From Verrucomicrobia bacterium ADurb.Bin006 (lineage in GTDB: Bacteria; Verrucomicrobiota; Verrucomicrobiia; Limisphaerales; J093), in assembly GCA_002071485.1 (NCBI GenBank), contig MWFF01000061.1:27124-91123 (forward strand): 64,000 nt of DNA, given 5' to 3'. Under the pieces are notes generated by a model that ran no database searches, was not told where the DNA came from, and saw nothing but the letters and a program-made list of their open reading frames with translations. Positions 25,081 to 33,614 of the stretch are shown piece by piece; the stretch's first letter is position 1; each line of letters begins with the position of its first letter. Position numbers and translations under genes: made by a program.

Positions 25081-26238
25081 AAGAGAGATCCACTGGTTTT
25101 CTTTGGCCTGGCGTCCGGCGACGACGGCGCCCTCGGCGACGTGCTGTTTGTAATTCTCGCCGACGGTCAGCACTCTCGGTTTTTCGTAACCTTCCTCGCC
25201 GAGGAGACGTTCGAGTTCGGGGGCCAGGTGGCGGACGCGGCTGCCGCCGCCGGTGAGGATGATGTTCTGCATCAGTTCGCCCACGCTGTCGGTCGAGGCC
25301 TCGGCGATGATCGCCCTCACGCAGTCCAGAATCTTGAGCAGCAGTTGCTGGCAGGCATCGCCCATGATCTCTCCCAGTTCGAGTTTACGCGGTTTGCCGC
25401 CGACCAGCACGCTTGTCGTGATCGGGCTGTCGATCTTGCCCACGTAGGAATGGGCTTCCTTGAGTTCACGGATTTTGAAGAGGGAGAGTTGGACATCCGG
25501 ATAGGCCTGGCCGATGGCCGCCTGGAGAAGGGCGTCGATCTTGTCGCCGGCAAACGGCACGCTGATCTGGTCGTCGGCGGTCGGGAAGTAGCCTTGCACC
25601 AGGCAGACATCTGTCGTTCCCGCGCCGATGTCCACAAAGACCGAATTGCGGACCGGGTCGAGATACGCGGGATCGCCGAGCTTTGAAGGATCGCGAAACC
25701 CGAGCGCGGCCAGGAAAGGCTCCGGGACGAGCAACGCCTTGTGAAAGAAGCCGCCCAGGGCCTCGAGCAGATGCTCGCGGGCGGTCCGATCCGCCGAGGC
25801 GGGCAACCCCGCCACCACGCGCAGTTCGACCCCTGCGGGCGCGTTGATCAACTGACGCAGATGGCGGATGAAATCGTGCGCGGCCGCCATATCCACCACT
25901 ATGCCGCCGGCCAGCGGCGGGACCATGCGCAGATACATGCGGTTCTTCTGGGCCAGGTGGCCGAAAAGGACCTTGGCATTGTCGGGCAGGAGATTGTCGA
26001 CGATGCCCTCCTTGGCGTATCCGACAACGGTGGGAATGATCTCGCTCAGAAGAGGTTGCGTCGAGCCCAGCGGTGCCACCTTCAGGCACGACGTGTTCGT
26101 GCCAAAATCGAGGCCGACGAGCATGATAGCGCCCTTCACAGGCTGCACGGTTTCGACCGGCACGGTCGCCGGGCTCACTTTGAGGGTCTGGTCTTTCGCG
26201 GTTTCCGCGGTCAGTGGCGGGACGTAAGTAGTGCGCAT
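25069..26238 (-). CDS. actin-like ATPase related to MamK/MreB
   Basis: A 389-residue filament-type ATPase of the actin/Hsp70 fold. Phosphate-1 is 'MLVGLDFGTNTSCLK' (about 39-53), phosphate-2 is 'FVDIGAGTTDVCLVQG' and the adenosine motif is 'NIILTGGGSRVRHL'. The early segments 'IPTVVGYAKEGIVDNLL', 'VLFGHLAQKNRMYLRMVPPL' and 'GGIVVDMAAAHDFIRHLRQL' resemble MamK (magnetosome actin) and its non-magnetotactic relatives more than MreB. About 38 residues precede the fold, which is unusual. ATG 26238 was chosen; an internal ATG before 'LVGLDFG' would remove the extension. No mreC, mreD or mam genes are nearby. Role: cytoskeletal or organelle-positioning filament, inferred. Confidence 0.75.
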   Translation of the reverse strand: MRTTYVPPLTAETAKDQTLKVSPATVPVETVQPVKGAIMLVGLDFGTNTSCLKVAPLGSTQPLLSEIIPTVVGYAKEGIVDNLLPDNAKVLFGHLAQKNRMYLRMVPPLAGGIVVDMAAAHDFIRHLRQLINAPAGVELRVVAGLPASADRTAREHLLEALGGFFHKALLVPEPFLAALGFRDPSKLGDPAYLDPVRNSVFVDIGAGTTDVCLVQGYFPTADDQISVPFAGDKIDALLQAAIGQAYPDVQLSLFKIRELKEAHSYVGKIDSPITTSVLVGGKPRKLELGEIMGDACQQLLLKILDCVRAIIAEASTDSVGELMQNIILTGGGSRVRHLAPELERLLGEEGYEKPRVLTVGENYKQHVAEGAVVAGRQAKENQWISLAGR

Positions 26239-26418
26239 TGGGTCATTCGGTTCGCGTCGATCGGGCGGTCTGCCACCGGCCATCCAACCGGTGAACGGCG
26301 CCCGCTGGCGTCCGAGTGTGGCGATGGACGGGGAAAATGCAAGCGCGTGCCGCGCCGAAGGCACGATTTTTTGGGCGGCCAGTGTCGGTGTGGCATCTGG
26401 TATGCCTCATAAAGCCCA

Positions 26419-26446
26419 TTGACAGGATGTCGATTCGAGCTATTAA
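26419..26446 (+). promoter_or_regulatory. sigma-70 promoter of prepilin-like gene
   Basis: Perfect TTGACA (26419-26424), a 16-bp spacer and TATTAA (26441-26446), giving a leader of about 70 nt before the ATG at 26522. The 283-bp gap also serves the divergent actin-like gene; no other element was recognised in it. Confidence 0.55.
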
Positions 26447-26521
26447 GAAGGCACGATAAGCGCGCCGAGGGCAGAAACGGCAGACGGCCCGGGCGGGTGA
26501 ACCAACCTAACAACTGGACTC

Positions 26522-27397
26522 ATGGCTATGGGAAAGATTGTTGAACCGCGTTCGAATGCTCGACGACGGGTCTGCGCCTCCGGTTTCACGTTGATTGAAC
26601 TCCTGGTCGTCATTGCCATCATTGCCATTCTGGCAGGGATGCTCCTGCCCGCTCTCGGCAAGGCGAAGTCAAAGACCCAGGGCATCCAGTGCATGAACAA
26701 CCACAGGCAGCTTTGTCTGGCCTGGCGGATGTACGTCGAGGACAACAACGACGCCCTTCTGTATGCCAGCGAGGACAGTTCCAAACCCGAAACCCTCCTC
26801 TATTCGTGGGTGACGGGGACCACGGACTCGAGCCCGGCCAACCGGGTCAATTGGGATCCGGAACTCACGGTCAAGAAGAGTCCGATGTGGAAGTACTGCG
26901 GTGAGAGCCTGAACATCTGGCGCTGCCCATCCGACAAGTCGCAGTTCAATGTCAATGGCCAGATGAAGCCGCGCGTGCGCAGCATGTCCATGAACCTCTA
27001 CCTGGGCGGCTGGGGCGGAACCGACGGTGGTTGGGGCGCGCAGGTGAGCAATTACAAAATCTACCGCAAGTACACCGAGTTGATCGATCCGGGTCCGACC
27101 AAGGTTTTTGTCTTTCTCGATATGCGCGAGGACAGCATCGACATGGGGAACTTCGCGGTCAACATGGCCGGTTACCCCGACCACCCCGAGCAGCACGGCT
27201 TCTGGGACCTTCCCGGCTTCTATCACAATAACGGCGGCGGATTCTCCTTCGCCGACGGCCACTCGGAACTCCGGCGCTGGAAGGATCCGCGCACCACGCC
27301 GCCACTTGTGAGAAACGGCCAGGTGCCCGATCGCATCTCGACCCCCCGAAATGCCGATGTCGCTTTTCTTCAGGACATCGCCACTCGTCCGAAATAG
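26522..27397 (+). CDS. prepilin-type N-methylation / H-X9-DG domain protein
   Basis: Pseudopilin-like protein of 291 residues. The N-terminus has a short basic leader and the type IV prepilin signal '[20 protein letters not shown]' (about 21-40; cleavage after Gly, E5 present). The C-terminal domain has the '[17 protein letters not shown]' motif of the H-X9-DG family that is massively expanded in Verrucomicrobiota and Planctomycetota. The exact role is unknown: secretion-system pseudopilin or surface protein. It stands as a single unit with its own promoter and terminator, away from the gspE-D operon at 34.7 kb. Confidence 0.9.
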   Translation: MAMGKIVEPRSNARRRVCASGFTLIELLVVIAIIAILAGMLLPALGKAKSKTQGIQCMNNHRQLCLAWRMYVEDNNDALLYASEDSSKPETLLYSWVTGTTDSSPANRVNWDPELTVKKSPMWKYCGESLNIWRCPSDKSQFNVNGQMKPRVRSMSMNLYLGGWGGTDGGWGAQVSNYKIYRKYTELIDPGPTKVFVFLDMREDSIDMGNFAVNMAGYPDHPEQHGFWDLPGFYHNNGGGFSFADGHSELRRWKDPRTTPPLVRNGQVPDRISTPRNADVAFLQDIATRPK

Positions 27398-27432
27398 CCG
27401 GGCCTTCCGCAAACCGATCTCTGACGCATTTG

Positions 27433-27481
27433 CCCCGGTCGCTGGTCCAGTCGTGGATTTCAGCGGCCGGGGTTTTCGTTT
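27433..27481 (+). terminator. intrinsic terminator after prepilin-like gene
   Basis: Stem arms CCCCGGTCGCTG (27433-27444) and CAGCGGCCGGGG (27461-27472), 12 pairs with one G-U, a 16-nt loop and then TTTTCGTTT. It lies 36 bp after the stop codon. Confidence 0.75.
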
Positions 27482-27574
27482 GGCTGGAGAAACTCCTTGA
27501 CAGCGGCGCAGCGGCTTCTTGAGGATCGTCGTCGTCAAGCAACCCAAAGAACACACATCGGCCGGAGACTTCTC

Positions 27575-30500
27575 ATGAGCAAACTGCGTTGCCCCCATTT
27601 GGCAGCCGCAACCGCGGCCTTTCTGATTGTTGCAGGCACAGCGCCTATCCTTCGGTCTGCCGACTACACCTCGACCGTCATGGCCCTCAACCCGGTGGGC
27701 TACTGGCATCTCGACGAGACGGTCACGGTCCCGCCGCCGCGGGTCTTCGCCAACGCCGGGTCGGTCGGCGAGGCGGGAACGGGCTATGGGGTGCTCGATT
27801 TGCTCCCTGGCGAGGAGGGCATCGTCGGTAGCGCAATTCGGATGTTCAACGCCGGTTTGAGCACCGCTGTGTGCGGATCGAAGGTGGATGTTCCCTGGAA
27901 TGCGGCCTGGAATCCCGAGGGCTCGTTCACCCTCGAGTTCTGGGCCAAGCCGGCGGCGCTGCCCGTGGGCAGCCAGAGCGACATCTGCGCGATTTCTTCG
28001 CTCGGCAACGACGCCACCTCCAGTGACCGCTCGGGCTGGATGATGTACATGGCGCCGGGCGCGAAGTGGGACTTCCGTGTGGGGGCGCTGAACAGCTACG
28101 CGATTACCGCGAAGGGCAGCGGTCTTGTGGCCAACCAGTGGCAGCATGTCGTCGCGATTTACGACGGACAGGCCAAGACCGCCGACCTTTACGTCAACGG
28201 GGTCCGGCCTTCCGACCTGGCCGTCGTCACCACCGGCAATCCGTACCGGCCCAATCCGCTGCGCCCCCTGCGAATCGGGGGAACGGGCTTCAACGACGGC
28301 AGCCTGGGCGGGTACTCGGGCAATCGCGGTTTCGACGGATGGATCGACGAAGTCGCGTTCTACCACGGAGTGCTGAGCGCCGAGCGCGTGGCCGCCCACT
28401 ATGACAAGGGGATCAACGACAAGACCGGCTATGGTGCGGCGGTGATGGCCGACAATCCGGTGGGGTACTGGAAGCTGGACGAGCCTGCTTATACGGCGCC
28501 CGACCCCGGCACATTGCCTGTCGCAGTCAATGCCGGCAGCGCCGGAGCCGCCGCCAACGGCGTCTTCTATCCCGGCACGACCCCCGGCGTCGAGGGCCCG
28601 GCGTGTGCGGGGATGGCTGCGAGCAATAAGGCGGCCGCGCTGTCGGGCGTGGTTGGGCGAGTGGTCATTCCTGATGCGGATGCGTTGGATTTCACCGGCC
28701 AGGTCACGATCATGGCGTGGGTCAAGCCGACGTCCAAGGCCATGTTGCGCAACATTGTCACGCACGGTTCGGAGGGTGCGAGCCTCTCCCTGAAGGAAAT
28801 CGTTTTGCGGATCAACCAAGGCATGTACGAGGTGGGCACACTGGAAGGCGTCGCGGTCAACACGGTCACCGCCGCTGTGCCTGATGGCGACATTGGCAAT
28901 TGGGTGTTCCTGGCGGGCACTTGGGATGAGGGCAACGGCTGGAGACTCTATCGCCACGGCGAGCCGATGGCCGCCAACTACACCGGCTTTGGGGCTGTGA
29001 CTGTCAATGGCGGATGGGCCATCGGGGCACGGGGGGAAGAGCCGGGTGTGCCCTATCCCGAGGCGGACGGTCGGACTTTTCAGGGCGCCATCGATGAAGT
29101 TGCGATCTTCAACCGCGCTCTGACTCCGGCGGAGATCAAGTCGGTCTACATCGCGTCGAAGCCTCTGCCGATTATCATCCAGGCGCCCAAGGCCCCAGCG
29201 GGCGCCGTGTACGCGGGCGATACGGTCGTCTTCGAGGTCACGGCTGAGGGAACCCCGCCGCTTGCTTATCAATGGACCAAGGATGGTGCGGCGCTGCCGG
29301 GCAGGACCTCGCCTACGCTCACCCTCAGCAACGTGACGGCTGGGGACAGCGGCACCTACGCCGTCGAGGTGAGCAACGCCAACGGAAAGGTGACCAGTTC
29401 GGTGAATCTGGAGGTCATGGCCACCGCGCCGGAGATCACCCGAGACCCCGCTTCGGCCATGCGATACGCCGGAGCGGCAATGCGGTTCTCGGTCGGGGTT
29501 ACGGGGAGCGCCCCGCTCTCCTACCAATGGAAACTCAACGGCACACCGATTGCCGGCGCGACGAGTGCCGAGTACGTGCTGGACCCCGTGCGGGCAGACC
29601 AGGCCGGGAGCTACACATGCACCGTGAGCAATGCGTTCGGTGAAGTGACCAGTGCCGCGGCGACCTTCGCTGTCCTGCCGGCGCCCGCCGGTTATGCGGC
29701 GGAAGTGCTGGCCGACAACCCGATGGCGTACTGGCGGCTGGGCGAGACCAGCGGCGCCGTGGCCTACGATTTCTGGGGTGGACTCGATGCTCAGTACCGA
29801 GGTGTTGCGTTGGGGCAGGATGGCTTTTCCTTCCTCGATCCGGACAAGGCGGTGGGCACCAGCGCCGCGGACACGTATGTGGGCGGCATCGATGGCGCAG
29901 TGACCGACTTCAGCGGTGCGACGGCGACATTCACTATCGAGGCGTGGGTCAAAGGGCCGCCGAACCAAGTGGACGGCGCCGGCATCATCGCCAAGGGAAC
30001 GGGCGACGTTGGCATGGGGGGCGATCCGGGGACCGAGCAGTTCTGCTTGGGGATCAGCTCGGGTGTCTACACCTTCTTCGTCCGCCAGGACGGCGACTTT
30101 GCCATGGTGTCGTGTGATGCGGATGTCGGTCCTAACGGGACCTGGCAGCACCTCGTCGGCGTGTACGATGGCGAGAACGGACTGATGTCGTTCTACGTCA
30201 ACGGCGTCCCGATGGGCGGTGGAAACCCGACGCCGACCTACGGGGTCCGTCCCTCGACTCAGCCGGTCAGCCTTGGGGCCAAGCGGGGGGGTGTCGACGC
30301 CAGCCACGACCTCTACTTCATCGGGACCATCGACGAAGTGGCGATTTACAAGACGGCATTGACCGAGGATCGGGTCTGGGCGCACTTCCAGGCGCAGTAC
30401 GGCACGAGCCTGGCGCCGACGATCCAGGTCCAGCCGGTGCCGGTGACCGCGTATGTGAACATGCCAGCCAAGCTGAGCGCAGCGGCGGCCGGGAGCCAAC

Positions 30501-31621
30501 CGATGAGCTATCAATGGAAGAAGAACGGGGTGAATGTCGCGGGAGCAACCACGGACACCCTGAGCTTCGCCAAACTGCAACCCAGCGATGGCGGACGCTA
30601 CACTCTGGTTGTCCAAAACTCGATTGGCAGCGTCACCAGCGACGAGGTTGTTCTGACCGTCCTGCCGCTCCCAACGGCGGATGTCGCGATTCCCGGCCTG
30701 GTTGCGCACTGGAAGTTCGAGAACAATCTGACCGACGACACCGGTCGGGGCAACAACGGCACGGCCAAAGCTCAGGGCACGCCGCCCCTGGCCATTTCCT
30801 ATGTGGATGGCAAGATCGGAAGCAAGGCGCTGCGATACGAAACCAACATTGAAGATCCCGCCAATGTGCGATCGTGTTACGTCGAGCTGGGGGTGCGCCC
30901 GGACCTTCAGTTCGGTGCGAGCCAGGACTTCTCCGTGGTCTTCTGGGTGCAAGTGCCCTACAACTACGTCGGTGGGGATTTGCCATTCCTCTGCAACGCC
31001 GTCAACTCCGCCAACAGTCCCGGCTACACCTTCGCTCCGTCATTCGGCCCCGGCGACACAGGGGTTCCAGGTGGTTGGGGTTGGTCGCTCTACGACAATG
31101 CCGCGGGAGGCATCAATGTCTATGGCGCCGTCGGCTCGATCAACGATGGACAATGGCATCACCTGGTCTTTTCGTTTGACCGCCAGGGGCTTGGCGTGAC
31201 CTACCTCGACGGCCTGGTGGTGGATTCTCGTCTCATCACAAGCGTCGGGAGCCTCGACACGGGCAACCAAACCTGCATCGGACAGGATCCCACAGGCCTC
31301 TATGCCGGCTTCGAGTGGCCAATCTCCTTCGCTCTACTCGACGACCTCGGCATCTTCCGGCGCGCTCTCACGCCGCTCGAAGCGACATCGATCTACGCCG
31401 CCGGCCTGAACGGGCACAGCTTCGTCAACAAGGTCGTGGAACAGCCGACTGTCGCCGTGCAGGTGCTGCAGGACGGCACTCTGCGTTTGCAATGGGAGGG
31501 CGGAGGCGCCTTGCAGCAGGCCGATCAGGTCACGGGCGGATTCACCGACATCGCGGGCGCGACGTCGCCGCACACAGTGGCACCGGACGGCACGCAGAAG
31601 TTCTATCGCGTCAGGCTCTGA
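27575..31621 (+). CDS. large secreted LamG/Ig-like mosaic protein
   Basis: A 1348-residue exported protein. The signal peptide is at about 1-30 ('HLAAATAAFLIVAGTAPILRSA'; hydrophobic core and AxS-like end). Modules in order: LamG/concanavalin-like 1 (about 30-280, 'MALNPVGYWHLDE'), LamG 2 (285-528, 'MADNPVGYWKLDE'), Ig-like 1 (530-613, 'LAYQWTKDGAALPG'), Ig-like 2 (616-702, 'LSYQWKLNGTPIAGA'), LamG 3 (705-942, 'LADNPMAYWRLGE'), Ig-like 3 (947-1030, 'MSYQWKKNGVNVAGA'), LamG 4 (1038-1280, 'LVAHWKFENNLTDDTG') and a short C-terminal module ending 'QKFYRVRL'. ATG 27575 is preceded by GGAGA at a good spacing. A TTGACA lies at 27497 but lacks a good -10. Likely role: carbohydrate binding or adhesion on the cell surface; no catalytic domain is seen. 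A PEP-CTERM or LPXTG sorting tail is absent. Confidence 0.85.
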   Translation: MSKLRCPHLAAATAAFLIVAGTAPILRSADYTSTVMALNPVGYWHLDETVTVPPPRVFANAGSVGEAGTGYGVLDLLPGEEGIVGSAIRMFNAGLSTAVCGSKVDVPWNAAWNPEGSFTLEFWAKPAALPVGSQSDICAISSLGNDATSSDRSGWMMYMAPGAKWDFRVGALNSYAITAKGSGLVANQWQHVVAIYDGQAKTADLYVNGVRPSDLAVVTTGNPYRPNPLRPLRIGGTGFNDGSLGGYSGNRGFDGWIDEVAFYHGVLSAERVAAHYDKGINDKTGYGAAVMADNPVGYWKLDEPAYTAPDPGTLPVAVNAGSAGAAANGVFYPGTTPGVEGPACAGMAASNKAAALSGVVGRVVIPDADALDFTGQVTIMAWVKPTSKAMLRNIVTHGSEGASLSLKEIVLRINQGMYEVGTLEGVAVNTVTAAVPDGDIGNWVFLAGTWDEGNGWRLYRHGEPMAANYTGFGAVTVNGGWAIGARGEEPGVPYPEADGRTFQGAIDEVAIFNRALTPAEIKSVYIASKPLPIIIQAPKAPAGAVYAGDTVVFEVTAEGTPPLAYQWTKDGAALPGRTSPTLTLSNVTAGDSGTYAVEVSNANGKVTSSVNLEVMATAPEITRDPASAMRYAGAAMRFSVGVTGSAPLSYQWKLNGTPIAGATSAEYVLDPVRADQAGSYTCTVSNAFGEVTSAAATFAVLPAPAGYAAEVLADNPMAYWRLGETSGAVAYDFWGGLDAQYRGVALGQDGFSFLDPDKAVGTSAADTYVGGIDGAVTDFSGATATFTIEAWVKGPPNQVDGAGIIAKGTGDVGMGGDPGTEQFCLGISSGVYTFFVRQDGDFAMVSCDADVGPNGTWQHLVGVYDGENGLMSFYVNGVPMGGGNPTPTYGVRPSTQPVSLGAKRGGVDASHDLYFIGTIDEVAIYKTALTEDRVWAHFQAQYGTSLAPTIQVQPVPVTAYVNMPAKLSAAAAGSQPMSYQWKKNGVNVAGATTDTLSFAKLQPSDGGRYTLVVQNSIGSVTSDEVVLTVLPLPTADVAIPGLVAHWKFENNLTDDTGRGNNGTAKAQGTPPLAISYVDGKIGSKALRYETNIEDPANVRSCYVELGVRPDLQFGASQDFSVVFWVQVPYNYVGGDLPFLCNAVNSANSPGYTFAPSFGPGDTGVPGGWGWSLYDNAAGGINVYGAVGSINDGQWHHLVFSFDRQGLGVTYLDGLVVDSRLITSVGSLDTGNQTCIGQDPTGLYAGFEWPISFALLDDLGIFRRALTPLEATSIYAAGLNGHSFVNKVVEQPTVAVQVLQDGTLRLQWEGGGALQQADQVTGGFTDIAGATSPHTVAPDGTQKFYRVRL

Positions 31622-31667
31622 TCCAACGAAGGGCTCTGCCGCGCCCGGTACGGCGCGGCTCGAACAG

Positions 31668-31701
31668 ACGGCCAGGAGACGGTTCCTGGCCGTTCCTTTT
31701 T
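31668..31701 (+). terminator. intrinsic terminator after LamG/Ig gene
   Basis: Perfect 10-bp stem ACGGCCAGGA / TCCTGGCCGT with a 6-nt loop (31668-31693), followed by TCC and TTTTT (31697-31701). It lies 46 bp after the stop. Confidence 0.8.
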
Positions 31702-31726
31702 CCATCCGACACGCCTGCCTGACACG

Positions 31727-31760
31727 CATGTTTCACGGACGAGTGTCCGCGGCGAAGTCG
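31727..31760 (+). repeat. dispersed repeat family 5, weak copy
   Basis: Contains CGCATGTTTCACGGACGAGT and continues into a CCGCGGCGAAG block that parallels 57183-57220 loosely. Low-similarity member. Confidence 0.3.
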
Positions 31761-31840
31761 AGAACTCCAGAATGCGAATCGCGCGTCGGTGTCGTTCCGG
31801 CCGCAGGCGACTTTCGGATCGCTCGGGCGCTCGACTTCGG

Positions 31841-31946
31841 CTGGGCGCAGGTGCTTGCCGTTGAAGGCGTCGGTCATGCGCCGCGCCTGCCCGGCGAACC
31901 GGGCGGCGTCGTTGGTCTTGCCGAGCAAATCTGCGTAACGTTCCAT
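31841..31946 (-). pseudogene. fragment of an (alpha/alpha)6 glycosidase, GH78-like
   Basis: A short open stretch on the minus strand gives 'MERYADLLGKTNDAARFAG' then 'ARRMTDAFNGKHL'. This is the helix pair that precedes the catalytic barrel region in bacterial alpha-L-rhamnosidases and related (alpha/alpha)6 enzymes. Nothing recognisable lies on either side, so it is a relic in the 445-bp gap between the LamG gene and the POT transporter. Confidence 0.4.
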
Positions 31947-32066
31947 GAGATGCGGGTCAGGTTCATGAGCGTGGCCGCCTTGAAGTTGGAACCGATTCTT
32001 GAAACAACGTCTTGCCAGCCACTCCGCACGGTCTTACGAAATGGCCGTGCGAACCTCTCTGATGCC

Positions 32067-33545
32067 ATGAATCCGGCAAGCGGCGCCCCGCCCCCGACTC
32101 GAACAGGCCATCCGCCCGGCCTGTCGGCGCTCTTTTTTACCGAGATGTGGGAGCGCTGCAGCTTCTATGGGATGCGGGCCGTGCTGATACTGTTCATGAC
32201 GGCGGCGGTACAGACCGGTGGTTTGGGGATGAGCGATGCGCTTGCAGGGGCGGTCTACGGGCTTTACACCGCCAGCGTCTATTTCTCCGCCCTGCCTGGC
32301 GGTTGGGTAGCCGATCGGTTGCTTGGGGCGCAGCGGGCGGTCTGGTACGGCGGTCTTCTGATTGTCTTGGGCCAGTTCACGCTCACACTGCCGCGGACCG
32401 ACACGTTCTACCTGGGATTGCTGTTCGTGGTTCTGGGCACGGGCCTTCTCAAGCCGAACGTCAGCGCGATTGTCGGGCAGCTCTATCCGGAGGGCGGGGC
32501 GCGACGCGATGCCGGCTTCACCATTTTTTACATGGGCATCAATCTGGGCGCGGCGATCGGCCCCCTGGTCTGCGGTTACCTCGGCGAAAAGGTGAACTGG
32601 CGGCTTGGCTTCGCAGCGGCCGGTTTCGGGATGCTGGCCGGACTGATCCAGTTTCGTCTGTTGCGCGCGCGTCTGGGGGAGGCCGGCGCCGTGTTGGGGC
32701 AATCGGAGTCGAGGAAGCGTCGCGACATGGCGGTCTTGGGCGGCGGGCTGGGGATTCTGGGCCTTGTGGTTGTTATCATCTGGAGCGGCCTCGTGTCGAT
32801 CGACGCGCTCGAGGTCGCGCAGGCGACCAAATGGTTCATTCTCGGGCTGGCGGTGCTGTTCTTTGCCGGTGTGGTGTTGTTCGGTGGTTTGAGCGGTGTC
32901 GAAAAGAAGCGGGTCGGTGTCATCGCCATCCTCTTTGTCTGCTCGGCGTTGTTCTGGTGCGGTTTCGAACAGGCGGGGTCGTCATTCAACCTGTTCGCGA
33001 AGCGGCATACCGACCGCCAGTGCCTGGGATGGGTGATGCCGGCGGGCTGGTTCCAAATGGTGGGGCCGGTCTTCGTCATCAGCCTGGCGCCGGTGGTCGC
33101 CGCCATCTGGGTCGGCCTCGCGCGGCGCGGCCTCGAGCCATCGCTTCCCGCGAAGTTTGCGTTCGGACTGGCGCTGCTGGGGGCGGGGTTCCTGGTGATG
33201 GCGTGGGGTGCGAAACGGGCTGGAACCGGTTTGGTCTGGCCCACGTGGCTGATCTCCACATACTGCATTCACACGTTGGCTGAACTGTGCGTCAGCCCGG
33301 TCGGATTAAGCTCGGTGACGAAGCTGGCGCCGGCCCGCTTGACGGGTCAGATGATGGGCGTGTGGTTTCTGGCGACATCCCTGGGCAACCTGGTGGCGGG
33401 GTTGATCGCGGGCGAAGTCAGCGATGAGAGCACCCGCCTGATGGCGACGCGATTCATGCAAATCGCGGGCTTGACCGGCGGCCTGGCGGCGGTGTTGGCC
33501 CTGTTGACCCGCCCTGTCCAGCGGTTGATGGGAGGCGTGCGCTAG
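32067..33545 (+). CDS. POT/PTR family proton-dependent peptide transporter
   Basis: Proton-coupled di/tripeptide transporter of the major facilitator superfamily (492 residues, 12-14 helices). Helix 1 has the proton-coupling ExxER motif in 'LFFTEMWERCSFYGMRA', and the POT signature is 'PEGGARRDAGFTIFYMGINL' followed by 'GAAIGPLVCGYLGE'. The late motif 'FEQAGSSFNLFA' matches the family 'FEQ..SS.N'. ATG 32067 gives the conserved N-terminus; the frame is open further upstream through sequence that is not conserved. Monocistronic. Confidence 0.92.
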   Translation: MNPASGAPPPTRTGHPPGLSALFFTEMWERCSFYGMRAVLILFMTAAVQTGGLGMSDALAGAVYGLYTASVYFSALPGGWVADRLLGAQRAVWYGGLLIVLGQFTLTLPRTDTFYLGLLFVVLGTGLLKPNVSAIVGQLYPEGGARRDAGFTIFYMGINLGAAIGPLVCGYLGEKVNWRLGFAAAGFGMLAGLIQFRLLRARLGEAGAVLGQSESRKRRDMAVLGGGLGILGLVVVIIWSGLVSIDALEVAQATKWFILGLAVLFFAGVVLFGGLSGVEKKRVGVIAILFVCSALFWCGFEQAGSSFNLFAKRHTDRQCLGWVMPAGWFQMVGPVFVISLAPVVAAIWVGLARRGLEPSLPAKFAFGLALLGAGFLVMAWGAKRAGTGLVWPTWLISTYCIHTLAELCVSPVGLSSVTKLAPARLTGQMMGVWFLATSLGNLVAGLIAGEVSDESTRLMATRFMQIAGLTGGLAAVLALLTRPVQRLMGGVR

Positions 33546-33571
33546 CCCGCATATTTCATGGAGTCCTGGGT
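33541..33571 (+). repeat. dispersed repeat family 5, copy at transporter stop
   Basis: GCTAGCCCGCATATTTCATG followed by GAGTCCTGG; nearly identical to 57178-57202. The TAG within it is the stop codon of the POT transporter. Confidence 0.5.
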
Positions 33572-33614
33572 CGAGATTCAACGGTCTGCCGTGCTACTCT
33601 TACTAGGATGAGCT

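Noticed and set aside
27497..27525. Perfect TTGACA box upstream of the LamG/Ig gene.
   Set aside because: No acceptable -10 hexamer occurs at 15-19 bp; kept only as a remark in the gene entry.
26669..30952. A very long open frame on the minus strand opposite the prepilin and LamG genes (about 1427 codons).
   Set aside because: It is antisense to well-supported coding sequence, has no recognisable domain, and such mirror frames are expected from GC-rich codon bias.
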